From CAZFPT01 sp046541875 (GTDB lineage: Bacteria > Planctomycetota > Phycisphaerae > SM23-33): DNA of 42,332 bases. The stretch lies in assembly GCA_046541875.1 (NCBI GenBank), contig JBKHCL010000017.1, forward strand, positions 1-42,332, read 5' to 3'. Made by a program: the position numbers and the translations under genes. A model generated the notes under the pieces. That model saw only the letters and a list, made by a program, of their open reading frames with translations. It was not told where the DNA came from and did not search any database. Below, in pieces: positions 8,082 through 15,763 of this stretch; the stretch's first letter is position 1; each line of letters begins with the position of its first letter.

Positions 8082-8512
8082 GCTTCGGGCCAGAGGTCCT
8101 GCAACTCCGGCTGAAGCATGCCCTTGATTTTGTCGCGCTCGCCTTGACTGAGATGGCTGTTGAGCAGGCGCAGAACATTCTCGGTCGCCTGGTTCGGATC
8201 GATCTCGGGATGTCCGGAGAGTTCCTGGTTGACCGCCTGGATGAACTCGTCGCGGCTGCGGAGTTTGGTCGGCTGATTGGAGGGCGTCCAGCCGTCGTAG
8301 TACAACCCGGTGACCACCAGCGGCAACTGGGCGCCGAGATGGGCGCACTGCTCGACCGGCAGACGATCTCGGAGGACATGCAGGACCGCCCCCAGTGTCT
8401 GCCACGCCTTGCGTGGGTCATCGCGCCCGCTGATTTCCGTCAGCGCGGATACCCACTGGTCGGTCTTCTGCAGGCTGGTCTCCAGAAAATGCAGTGTCTG
8501 GTGCTGGGTCAT
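8078..8512 (-). CDS. DUF2267 domain protein
   Basis: A 144-residue soluble, all-helical protein. The layout matches DUF2267: an N-terminal helix, then R-K-A-W-Q-T-L-G-A-V-L-H-V-L-R-D-R-L, P-L-V-V-T-G-L-Y-Y-D-G-W, an R-S-R-D-E-F-I-Q-A-V helix and a C-terminal G-E-R-D-K-I-K-G-M-L-Q-P-E-L-Q-D-L-W-P. The function of the family is not established to my knowledge; members are often encoded beside stress and phosphoribosyltransferase genes, as here. AAGGAG is about ten bases before ATG 8512. It leads the operon with UDG (four-base overlap) and PRTase, divergent from the N-ATPase operon across 235 bases. Confidence 0.85.
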   Translation of the reverse strand: MTQHQTLHFLETSLQKTDQWVSALTEISGRDDPRKAWQTLGAVLHVLRDRLPVEQCAHLGAQLPLVVTGLYYDGWTPSNQPTKLRSRDEFIQAVNQELSGHPEIDPNQATENVLRLLNSHLSQGERDKIKGMLQPELQDLWPEA

Positions 8513-8747
8513 GGTTTCGTTTCTCCTTCGCTCCCCGCGGACGCTTTCCTTGAGGGACCAGGGCAGCTTGCCCTTCCTCGTCCCCCGTCAGGACAATGAT
8601 AGCGCCGCGCCCGGACATTCCCCACCCGCAGGAAGCTGCATCGCAAAAGCCGGTCGATCGCGTCACTCGCTTATAAACTTCTGTAAGCTCAGCCGCCCGG
8701 GCCCAGCGGCTACGCGATATCCTCAGACACGACCGATTCCACGAATC
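8513..8747 (+). promoter_or_regulatory. Divergent intergenic region before the N-ATPase operon
   Basis: The shared upstream region of the DUF2267 group (minus) and atpD (plus). On the plus strand TATAAA at 8672-8677 is the best -10 candidate, but no convincing -35 lies 16-18 bases before it. On the minus strand TATCAT near 8600 is a weak -10 candidate. No ribosome binding site is seen directly before atpD. No terminator or strong operator was found. Confidence 0.25.
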
Positions 8748-10190
8748 ATGATCCGAAACAAGGACAATTCGCCCGCCAACGAAGGAACCGTAATCTCGGT
8801 GCGCAGCAGCGTGATCGAGGCCCGCTTCCCGGCCCGCCTGCCCGAGTTGAACACGCTGCTTCGGGCCGGCGAGAACAGTGCGGTGCTCGTGGAGGTTGCC
8901 GACCAGCTCGACGACCGGCACATACGAGGTCTTTCGCTGACCCCGACGCAGGGCCTGGCCCGGGGAGACACGATCACGGATACCGGCTCGCCCATCCGCG
9001 CCCCGGTTGGCGACCGCGTTCTGGGGCGCGTCTTCAACGTGACCGGCCAGGCGATCGACAAAGGCGAGGAACTCACCGGCGAGCCGACGCGGTCCATTCA
9101 TGGCGAATCGGTCCCGCTGCGGCGTCGATCCACCACCGACGAGATCTTCGAGAGCGGTATCAAGGCCATCGATGTTCTTGCTCCCCTCGAACGCGGCGGC
9201 AAGGCGGGACTTTTCGGCGGCGCGGGCGTCGGCAAGACGGTCCTGCTGATGGAGCTCATTCACAACACCGTCGGCGAGCACGAGGGGGTGAGCATGTTCT
9301 GCGGCATCGGCGAGCGGTCGCGCGAGGGCGAGGAACTCTATCGCGAGATGCAGGACGCCGGCGTTCTGGACAGCACCGTGCTGGTGTTCGGCCAGATGAA
9401 CGAACAACCCGGGGCCCGCTTCCGCGTGGGGCATACCGCGCTGACGATGGCCGAGTACTTCCGCGACGAGAACCAGCAGGACGTCCTGCTGCTGATGGAC
9501 AATATCTTCCGCTTCATTCAGGCGGGCATGGAGGTCTCGGGGCTGATGGGTCGCATTCCATCGAGGCTGGGCTACCAACCCACGCTGGCCACGGAGCTGT
9601 CCCAGCTGGAGGAACGCATCTGCAACACCCGCTCGGCGGCGATTACCTCGATCCAGGCGGTGTACGTGCCGGCCGACGATTTTACGGACCCATCGGCCGT
9701 CCACGTATTCGGGCATCTGTCGGCCTCGATCGTCCTCAGTCGCGACCGCGCCAGCCAAGGGCTCTACCCGGCTGTGGAACCGCTGGGGACCAACTCCAGC
9801 ATGCTCGTTCCCCACGTGGTGGGCCCGACGCATTACCACGTCGCCCGGCAGGTCCGTAACACGCTGGCTGAGTACAACGAACTCAAGGACATCATCGCGA
9901 TGCTCGGGATGGAAGAGCTCAGCGAGGACGACCGCAACACCGTCCGCCGGGCGCGCCAACTGGAGCGGTTCCTCACCCAGCCGTTCTTCGTCACCGAGAA
10001 ATTCACCGGCCATAAGGGACGCTTCGTCAGCCGGGAGGACGCCATTGCCGGCTGTCGGCGTATTCTCGAAGACGAATTCGCCGACCTGGACGAGAGCGAA
10101 CTGTACATGATCGGCGGTGTCGACGAGGTCTACGAATCGAAGGACAAAGAAAACGCCGCCGATCAGTCCGCATCCCGGGAGGAGGGTTAA
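8748..10190 (+). CDS. atpD: N-type ATPase subunit beta
   Basis: The catalytic beta subunit of the F1-like sector, 480 residues. Walker A G-G-A-G-V-G-K-T at 157-164, followed by the general-base region G-I-G-E-R-S-R-E-G-E-E with Glu189, and a Walker B region L-L-L-M-D-N-I-F-R-F. The aspartate side of Walker B and the F-R-F-I-Q-A-G segment are intact. The C-terminus is extended by a short charged tail. First gene of an operon in the order atpD-C-Q-R-B-E-F-A-G, the published order of N-ATPases and unlike standard F-ATPase operons. ATG 8748 gives the normal N-terminus, but no Shine-Dalgarno sequence precedes it; the frame opens 438 bases upstream over the divergent DUF2267 gene, which is not credible as coding. 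Confidence 0.97.
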   Translation: MIRNKDNSPANEGTVISVRSSVIEARFPARLPELNTLLRAGENSAVLVEVADQLDDRHIRGLSLTPTQGLARGDTITDTGSPIRAPVGDRVLGRVFNVTGQAIDKGEELTGEPTRSIHGESVPLRRRSTTDEIFESGIKAIDVLAPLERGGKAGLFGGAGVGKTVLLMELIHNTVGEHEGVSMFCGIGERSREGEELYREMQDAGVLDSTVLVFGQMNEQPGARFRVGHTALTMAEYFRDENQQDVLLLMDNIFRFIQAGMEVSGLMGRIPSRLGYQPTLATELSQLEERICNTRSAAITSIQAVYVPADDFTDPSAVHVFGHLSASIVLSRDRASQGLYPAVEPLGTNSSMLVPHVVGPTHYHVARQVRNTLAEYNELKDIIAMLGMEELSEDDRNTVRRARQLERFLTQPFFVTEKFTGHKGRFVSREDAIAGCRRILEDEFADLDESELYMIGGVDEVYESKDKENAADQSASREEG

Positions 10191-10191
10191 G

Positions 10192-10578
10192 GTGCATCTG
10201 AATGTCCTCGTACCAACCCGTGTAGCGGTCGATCGCGACGTCGAAAAAGTCTCCGCCGAGGGCGCGGAAGGGTCGTTCACGCTGCTGCCGGAGCACATCG
10301 ACATTGTCTGCTCGCTTCGGCCGGGGCTTTTGAGCTTCCATGACACGGCCGGCAGCGAAACGTTTCTCGCCATCGATGGCGGGGTGCTGGTCAAACAGCA
10401 ACAGACCGTGCGGGTCTCCACACCGCGAGCGGTTCGTGGCGAGTTGGGCGAATTGAAGCAGGCCGTGGAAGAGGAATTCCGCCGCCTCTCCCGGCGTCAG
10501 GAGCTGGCCCGCACCGCCACCGAGAAGATGCGCGCGGACTTCATCCGGAGATTCATCGAACTGGAGAAGCCTTCGTGA
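10192..10578 (+). CDS. atpC: N-type ATPase subunit epsilon
   Basis: A 128-residue epsilon subunit of the central stalk. The N-terminal beta sandwich has the usual motif G-S-F-T-L-L-P-E-H-I-D (28-38) and F-L-A-I-D-G-G-V-L. The C-terminal part is a short helical hairpin. The start is GTG at 10192, one base after the atpD stop, behind a strong GGGAGGAGGG; an earlier in-frame ATG lies inside atpD and is rejected. Its TGA overlaps the GTG of atpQ by four bases. Confidence 0.93.
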   Translation: MHLNVLVPTRVAVDRDVEKVSAEGAEGSFTLLPEHIDIVCSLRPGLLSFHDTAGSETFLAIDGGVLVKQQQTVRVSTPRAVRGELGELKQAVEEEFRRLSRRQELARTATEKMRADFIRRFIELEKPS

Positions 10579-10883
10579 CGGACGACGACCGCAGAGAGCC
10601 TCACGAGCCGACCTTCACCCACGACGTGGGCAACAAGGAACAACGGAAGATGCGCGCCCGACGCGACGAGGACCGCAGCGTGTGGTTCTGGCTGGGCATG
10701 ATGGGCCTGGTGGGCTGGTCGGTGGCCGTCCCGACGATCATCGGCGTGGCCATCGGGGCGTGGCTGGACACGTGGGCGTCTGTGGGGCGAATCTCCTGGA
10801 CGCTCACCGGAGTGATCCTCGGAATCACCGTCGGCTGCATTACCGCGTGGTTCTGGGTCAAACGCGAGTCGGAACATCACTGA
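10575..10883 (+). CDS. atpQ: N-ATPase membrane protein AtpQ (AtpI/AtpZ-like)
   Basis: A 102-residue membrane protein with a charged N-terminal 35 residues, then two hydrophobic helices (about 36-60 and 68-92). The pair W-F-W-L-G-M-M-G-L-V-G-W and G-V-A-I-G-A-W-L-D resembles the AtpI/AtpZ family, which helps assemble or supply ions to the rotor ring. In N-ATPase operons the gene at this place is atpQ. The start is GTG at 10575, overlapping the atpC stop by four bases, which indicates translational coupling. Confidence 0.88.
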   Translation: MTDDDRREPHEPTFTHDVGNKEQRKMRARRDEDRSVWFWLGMMGLVGWSVAVPTIIGVAIGAWLDTWASVGRISWTLTGVILGITVGCITAWFWVKRESEHH

Positions 10884-10903
10884 AGGAAAGGAAAGGAACG
10901 GTC

Positions 10904-11185
10904 ATGATCGGCCTGCAGCTGTTGATCGGCCTGGTCGCCGGAGCGGCGGGTGGGGCGGCGTTCTTCGCGACGCTGTGGTATACCACCCGCGCCCTGCCCA
11001 CCGCCGAACACCCCGCCCTGCTGGCGATGGGCAGCCTCGTGGGCCGAATGGCGATGATGGTCGGCGTGTTCCTGCTGATCGCCCGCCACGGGCGCTGGGA
11101 ACCGCTTGCCGCTGCCCTGCTCGGCTTTGTGCTGGTGCGCGTTCTAGCCGTCCGCCATGTCCGCGGCGCGACCGGAGCGAGCTGA
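10904..11185 (+). CDS. atpR: N-ATPase membrane protein AtpR
   Basis: A 93-residue protein with three hydrophobic helices (about 3-25, 37-58 and 66-84) separated by short loops with Arg (T-T-R-A-L, L-V-G-R-M, R-H-G-R-W). It matches the small AtpR protein that follows atpQ in N-ATPase operons; the proposed role is assembly or interaction with the rotor ring, not experimentally settled to my knowledge. GAAAGGAA precedes ATG 10904. It sits 20 bases after atpQ and six bases before atpB. Confidence 0.87.
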   Translation: MIGLQLLIGLVAGAAGGAAFFATLWYTTRALPTAEHPALLAMGSLVGRMAMMVGVFLLIARHGRWEPLAAALLGFVLVRVLAVRHVRGATGAS

Positions 11186-11191
11186 TCGGCC

Positions 11192-11947
11192 ATGGGTGAT
11201 TTGAAGACCATCTCACCGGACCAGATCGTCTTCTGGAACTGGGGCGCCTTTGCGCTCAACGCGACGATCGTCTTCACCTGGGGGCTGATGGCCTTGATGG
11301 TAATCGGATCGTGGCTGATGACGCGAAAGCTCCGTATCGGCCCGGAGATTCCCCGTTGGCAGGCATTGCTGGAGCTGATCGTCCAGACGATTCACGACCA
11401 GATCCGGGAGATCACCCGGCAGCCGACCGGGATGGTCTTTCCGTTCATCGGCACGCTGTTTCTCTTCATCGCCCTGGCCAACATCCTGACGATCGTCCCG
11501 GGTTACGTTCCGCCGACCGCGTCGCTGTCGACCACCGCCGCCCTGGCGATCACGGTGTTCCTGGCCGTCCCGATCTTCGGGATTCTCAACGAGGGTCCGG
11601 CCGCCTATCTCAAACACTACGTGAGCCCCACGCCCCTGATGCTGCCGTTCAACATCATCGGCGAACTCTCGCGGACCTTGGCGATGGCGGTGCGTTTGTT
11701 CGGAAACGTCATGAGCGGGATGAAGGTGGTGGGCATCATCGTGGCGATCGCCCCGCTGATCTTCCCGATCTTCCTCCGCCTGCTGGGCCTGCTGACCGGG
11801 CTGGTGCAGGCGTACATCTTTGCCGTGTTGGCCGCGGTGTACATCGCCTCGGGGACGCGGACACGCAAAAACAACGAGCAACAGAACCCCCCCTCCCACG
11901 CCGAGTCCGAGACCGTCCAAGAATCGGGCGGCACGCAAGGAGAATGA
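11192..11947 (+). CDS. atpB: N-type ATPase subunit a
   Basis: A 251-residue membrane subunit a, forming the ion half-channels of the Fo sector. The essential arginine lies in A-V-R-L-F-G-N (Arg168, equivalent to Arg210 in E. coli). About five to six hydrophobic helices are visible, including a long first one at 16-42, and P-F-I-G-T-L-F-L-F-I-A-L-A-N before the periplasmic loop. The C-terminal 30 residues after T-R-T-R-K-N-N are hydrophilic and unlike the core family. ATG 11192 follows GGAG at a slightly long distance. Fourth membrane gene in the operon. Confidence 0.95.
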   Translation: MGDLKTISPDQIVFWNWGAFALNATIVFTWGLMALMVIGSWLMTRKLRIGPEIPRWQALLELIVQTIHDQIREITRQPTGMVFPFIGTLFLFIALANILTIVPGYVPPTASLSTTAALAITVFLAVPIFGILNEGPAAYLKHYVSPTPLMLPFNIIGELSRTLAMAVRLFGNVMSGMKVVGIIVAIAPLIFPIFLRLLGLLTGLVQAYIFAVLAAVYIASGTRTRKNNEQQNPPSHAESETVQESGGTQGE

Positions 11948-11978
11948 TCGGGCACCGTCCCGAAGAAAGGAAATCGTC

Positions 11979-12245
11979 ATGTCAGACCAGGCGCTGATCT
12001 CCATTGTTTCCATGTTCACAGCGGGCATCACAATCGCCATCGGCTCGATCGGCCCGGCGTTGGGTGAAGGCCGAGGCCTTGCCGAGGCGCTGCGTGCGAT
12101 CGCCCAGCAACCCGACGAAGCCGGGCGAATCACCCGGACGCTGTTCGTAGGCCTGGCGATGATCGAGTCGACAGCCATCTACTGCTTCGTGGTCTCGATG
12201 ATTCTCATTTTCGCCAATCCGTTCTGGGACGCGGTCAGTCCGTAA
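11979..12245 (+). CDS. atpE: N-type ATPase subunit c (rotor ring)
   Basis: An 88-residue two-helix proteolipid. Helix 1 contains G-S-I-G-P-A-L-G-E-G with Glu30; the polar loop is A-Q-Q-P (42-45); helix 2 carries Glu63 in I-E-S-T-A-I-Y. Glu63 is the ion-binding carboxylate, and the S-T-x-I-Y context matches Na+-binding c subunits, where a Gln usually occupies the helix 1 position now held by Glu30. Two carboxylates per site is a described feature of N-ATPase rotors; whether the ion is Na+ or H+ has been argued both ways, so the ion here stays open. AAAGGAAA precedes ATG 11979. The loop and spacing are otherwise standard. Confidence 0.95.
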   Translation: MSDQALISIVSMFTAGITIAIGSIGPALGEGRGLAEALRAIAQQPDEAGRITRTLFVGLAMIESTAIYCFVVSMILIFANPFWDAVSP

Positions 12246-12261
12246 CCCCCGGGAGCCGACC

Positions 12262-13155
12262 ATGATTGACTGGATCACCGTCGGAGCACAGATCGTCAAC
12301 TTCCTCATCCTCGTGGTGCTGTTGAAGATCTTCCTCTACGACCGCGTTCTCAAGGCGATGGACCAGCGGAAAGAATCCGTCCAGGAGCGTTTCGACCAGG
12401 CCGAGCAAGCCAAATCCGACGCCGAGCAACGCGCCGAAGAACTCCGGCAGCAACGCCACGAGCTGGACAGCAAGCGCGATGAGCTGATGCAACAGGCCCG
12501 CGACGACGCCGACGAGCACCGCCGCGAGAAACGCCGGCAGGCCGAGCAGGAGGTCCGCCGGAAGAAGCAACGCTGGCTGGAGACCCTCGAAGACCGCCGG
12601 GCCGACTTCGTGGCCGACCTGCGTCGCCGGACGGCCGACCGCCTGGCAAAACTCAGCCGAAAGGTCCTCGCCGACCTCGCCGACGCCGATCTGCAGCAGC
12701 GCGTGGTGGCGACATTCCTGGACCGCGCCGCCGACCTCGACGACGAAACGAAACGTGAGCTGCAGGACACGTTCGCCGACGCCGACACGATCGAGGTCGC
12801 CGCCGCATTCGAACTGTCCGACGAGCAGACCCGGCAGATTCGCCACGCCGTGGGACAACTCATCGAGGGCAATCCGGACGTGACCGTTGCCCGGCAGGAC
12901 GACCTGATCTGCGGAATCGAGCTTCGCGCCGGCGGCCACGCCGTGGGCTGGAACATCGGTGACTACGTCGACCAACTCAGCGAAGACATCCGCTCCGCCG
13001 TCGACGAGCAGATCCGCGAACTCCGCGAAGAAAACGAGCAATCGGAAGATCAGGCGGATGAGAGGGATGATCGGGATGAGGAAGATCAGGGAGATCAGGG
13101 AGATCAGGGCAATGCGGAGCAAGCCCCTTCCGAGGAGCATGCCGATGAGCAATGA
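12262..13155 (+). CDS. atpF: N-type ATPase subunit b with delta-like C-terminus
   Basis: A 297-residue peripheral-stalk subunit, nearly twice the usual b length. One membrane helix (about 10-27) leads into a long Arg/Glu/Gln coiled coil (about 30-150). Residues 165-250 resemble the delta subunit: the segment D-L-I-C-G-I-E-L-R-A-G-G followed by W-N-I-G-D-Y-V-D-Q-L parallels the delta C-terminal D-L-I-G-G-I-x-V-x-I-G. No separate atpH gene exists in the operon, so the extension probably does delta's job. The last 40 residues are an acidic D/E/Q/G tail coded by tandem DNA repeats. Its TGA overlaps the start of atpA by 11 bases. Confidence 0.93.
   Translation: MIDWITVGAQIVNFLILVVLLKIFLYDRVLKAMDQRKESVQERFDQAEQAKSDAEQRAEELRQQRHELDSKRDELMQQARDDADEHRREKRRQAEQEVRRKKQRWLETLEDRRADFVADLRRRTADRLAKLSRKVLADLADADLQQRVVATFLDRAADLDDETKRELQDTFADADTIEVAAAFELSDEQTRQIRHAVGQLIEGNPDVTVARQDDLICGIELRAGGHAVGWNIGDYVDQLSEDIRSAVDEQIRELREENEQSEDQADERDDRDEEDQGDQGDQGNAEQAPSEEHADEQ
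13084..13110 (+). repeat. 9-bp tandem repeat in the atpF tail
   Basis: Three near-identical copies of GATCAGGGA (13084-13092, 13093-13101, 13102-13110, the last ending in C) encode D-Q-G three times in the acidic tail of subunit b. More degenerate GAT-rich units lie just upstream. In-frame slippage here would only change the tail length. Confidence 0.8.
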
Positions 13156-14758
13156 ACCGCCCGCACTGACCGACGTGACCGACGCGCTGGTCGCCGCAGC
13201 CGATCGTGCGTACCAGCGCGAGCCGGCGCTATCCGTCCGCGAGGTCGGCCGGGTCGTCAGCGTCGGCTCGGGTGTCGCCATTGTGCGCGGCCTCCCGGGG
13301 GTGCGGTCCGAGGAGCTGGTCCACTTCACCGGCGGCGGACTCGGGATGGCGTTGAACCTCGACCCGGACCGGTTGGGTATCGTCCTGCTGGACGAAGCCC
13401 AGGGCATCGAAGCGGGCGATCCTGTCGGCCGAACCGGGCGTGTGCTGGACTTCCCCGTGGGCGGAGCATCGATCGGACGCGTGGTCGACGCGATCGGTCG
13501 GCCTCGCGACGGAGCGGGCCCGCTGCGATCCTCCCAGCGACGCGCCGTCGAACAACCCTCGCCGGGCGTTCTGGACCGGGCACCGGTCACCACGCCGCTG
13601 CAGACCGGCCTGAAGGTCGTCGACGCGTTGATCCCCATCGGCCGGGGACAACGCGAACTCATTCTCGGCGACCGCCAGACCGGCAAGACCGCCATCGCCG
13701 TCGACGCCATTCTCAACCAAGCCAACTTCGACGTTCAGTGCATCTACTGCGCCATCGGCCAGCGACACTCCGCCGTCGCGAAGGTCATTCGACGTCTCGA
13801 ACAGGCCGGCGCGATGGACTACACCGCCGTGATCGTCGCCGGTGGAGACGACCCGGCCGGACAACGCTACGTCGCTCCCTACGCCGCGATGACCCTCGGG
13901 GAGTTCTACATGTCCCAGGGGCGCGACGTGCTGGTGGTCTTCGACGACCTGACCAACCACGCCCGGTCCTATCGCGAGCTGTCACTGCTGCTGCGCCGCC
14001 CCCCGGGTCGCGAGGCCTTTCCGGGCGACATTTTCTACATCCACTCCCGTCTGCTCGAACGATCCACCCACCTGCGCGACGAGCACGGAGGCGGCTCGGT
14101 CACCGCCCTGCCGATCATCGAGACCGAGGCCCAGAACATCTCCGCTTACATCCCGACCAACCTCATCTCGATCACCGACGGACAGGTCTACCTCTCGCCC
14201 GACCTTTTCCAGCAGGGCCAGCTCCCCGCGGTCGACGTCGGGCGGTCGGTCAGCCGAGTCGGCGGGAAAGCCCAGCTGCCGGCGTTCCGCGAAACCGCCG
14301 GAGACCTGCGCCTGGCGTACTCGCAATTCGAGGAGCTCGAACGCTTCAGCCGCTACGGCACGCGCCTGGAGGAATCGCAACGCCGCAAGCTCGAGCATGG
14401 CCGCCGGGTCCGCGAAGTGCTCAAGCAACCTCAAGGCGAACCCCTCTCGGTGGCCGAGCAGGTCGCCGTGCTCTTCGCGGTGAAGGAAGGGGCGTTCGAG
14501 GAACTGGACGTGGACGACATCACAGCCGCAACCGATCGTCTGCGGGAGACCGTCCGTCGCGAAATGGACGACCTGGCCGGACGCGTCTCGGACGGCGAAG
14601 AGCTCACCGACGAGGACCGCCGGAAGCTTCTCTCCGCCGCCGAGGACGCCGCCCAGGCCCAGCGGGAATCGACCGACACGTCCGACCGGGACGGGCAAGC
14701 CGACGACGACGCCGAGCAGAACGAGGGCGAAAGCGAGACCCACCGTGCAGACCGTTGA
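13145..14758 (+). CDS. atpA: N-type ATPase subunit alpha
   Basis: A 537-residue alpha subunit with non-catalytic nucleotide sites. Walker A G-D-R-Q-T-G-K-T at 175-182; the Gln in this loop is typical of alpha. The alpha signature P-A-V-D-V-G-R-S-V-S-R-V-G-G lies near 363. The C-terminal 50 residues are a charged, low-complexity tail not found in most F-type alpha subunits. ATG 13145 is preferred: GAGGAG sits seven bases upstream, while ATG 13139 is only one base from it. The frame remains open upstream inside atpF without coding logic. The start overlaps atpF by 11 bases and the end overlaps atpG by 14. Confidence 0.96.
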   Translation: MSNEPPALTDVTDALVAAADRAYQREPALSVREVGRVVSVGSGVAIVRGLPGVRSEELVHFTGGGLGMALNLDPDRLGIVLLDEAQGIEAGDPVGRTGRVLDFPVGGASIGRVVDAIGRPRDGAGPLRSSQRRAVEQPSPGVLDRAPVTTPLQTGLKVVDALIPIGRGQRELILGDRQTGKTAIAVDAILNQANFDVQCIYCAIGQRHSAVAKVIRRLEQAGAMDYTAVIVAGGDDPAGQRYVAPYAAMTLGEFYMSQGRDVLVVFDDLTNHARSYRELSLLLRRPPGREAFPGDIFYIHSRLLERSTHLRDEHGGGSVTALPIIETEAQNISAYIPTNLISITDGQVYLSPDLFQQGQLPAVDVGRSVSRVGGKAQLPAFRETAGDLRLAYSQFEELERFSRYGTRLEESQRRKLEHGRRVREVLKQPQGEPLSVAEQVAVLFAVKEGAFEELDVDDITAATDRLRETVRREMDDLAGRVSDGEELTDEDRRKLLSAAEDAAQAQRESTDTSDRDGQADDDAEQNEGESETHRADR

Positions 14759-15632
14759 ACAACTACGCGACCGGATCGATGCCGCCGAAGGCCTCCAGCA
14801 GGTCGTCAAGACCATGAAAGGTCTCGCCGCGGTCAACATCCGCCAGTATCAGCGGGCCAATGACTCGCTCGCCGAGTACGCCGTCACCGTCGAGCAGGGC
14901 CTGCACATTCTACTCTCCGTCCAGGCCGGCGTCCTGCGCCTCCGGCGGGACGCAGCCGTCCCGAACGGGCCGGTGCTGGGGGTAGTGTTCGGATCCGACC
15001 AGGGCATGGTCGGCCAATTCAACAGCCGAATCGTGCATCACTACAACAAACAGATGGACAGTCTCGGTGTCGACCCCTCCGATCGATGGATCCTGGCTGT
15101 GGGGCGCCGACTCGCCGGGCGAATCCGGAGCGAACAGGGCGAGTTGATTGAGACGCGAGACCTCCCGCGATCCACCGACGCCATCGCCACGCACGTCAGT
15201 AAACTGCTCGCTGCCGTCCAGGAACTGCGTGCCCGCCAGACCACCCGAGTGGTCCTTCTGCACCACCTGCCCGCCGGCGGCGCATCCTATCGACCCACTA
15301 CGCGCCACGTGTTTCCGCTGAGCATCGACTGGCTCGAAGGACTCCGCAAGAAGCCCTGGCCGGGCCCCTGCCTGCCGACGTTCCGTATCGACGCCGAAGC
15401 GATGCTCGCCCACCTCGTGGAGCAGTACCTGTTCGTCTCGCTGTTCCGTGCGCTGGCCGGCTCACTCGCCGCCGAGAACGCCAGCAGATTGGCCTCCATG
15501 CAGGCGGCGGAGCGGAACATCGAAGACCGCCTCGACGCCCTGCGCCAGAAGTACCACCGCCAACGGCAAAGCCAGATCACCTCCGAACTGCTGGACGTGA
15601 TGGCCGGCTTCGAAGCAGCCCGGAAAGACTGA
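14745..15632 (+). CDS. atpG: N-type ATPase subunit gamma
   Basis: A 295-residue gamma subunit forming the rotor shaft. The N-terminal helix reads L-R-D-R-I-D-A-A-E-G-L-Q-Q-V-V-K-T-M-K-G-L-A-A-V-N, and the C-terminal helix A-S-R-L-A-S-M-Q-A-A-E-R-N-I-E is the family signature region. The middle Rossmann-like part (G-V-V-F-G-S-D-Q-G-M-V-G-Q-F-N) is present. The start is GTG at 14745, overlapping atpA by 14 bases; a clear ribosome binding site is absent, so coupling is likely. Last gene of the operon; no terminator hairpin is evident in the 131 bases that follow. Confidence 0.94.
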   Translation: MQTVEQLRDRIDAAEGLQQVVKTMKGLAAVNIRQYQRANDSLAEYAVTVEQGLHILLSVQAGVLRLRRDAAVPNGPVLGVVFGSDQGMVGQFNSRIVHHYNKQMDSLGVDPSDRWILAVGRRLAGRIRSEQGELIETRDLPRSTDAIATHVSKLLAAVQELRARQTTRVVLLHHLPAGGASYRPTTRHVFPLSIDWLEGLRKKPWPGPCLPTFRIDAEAMLAHLVEQYLFVSLFRALAGSLAAENASRLASMQAAERNIEDRLDALRQKYHRQRQSQITSELLDVMAGFEAARKD

Positions 15633-15693
15633 CCTCTCACCTCCCGAGTACGGGCCCCCAGCGCACCCAGCCACAACCCCCGCCGATCCCCGG

Positions 15694-15722
15694 TCGAAAC
15701 CGCCCTCCGTTTGGGGTACACT
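15694..15722 (+). promoter_or_regulatory. Candidate promoter before the GH-like gene
   Basis: TCGAAA (15694-15699) and TACACT (15717-15722) are separated by exactly 17 bases, each matching 4 of 6 sigma-70 consensus positions. The inferred start is about 35 bases before ATG 15764. The same -10 hexamer, TACACT, occurs in the lexA promoter of this window. Confidence 0.35.
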
Positions 15723-15763
15723 TTTCGGCCGGACAACCCTGCACCCGAACCCCTGAGGCCATC

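Noticed and set aside
8418..10421. A 667-codon minus-strand frame across atpD
   Set aside because: Antisense to an unmistakable ATPase beta subunit, with no recognisable domain.
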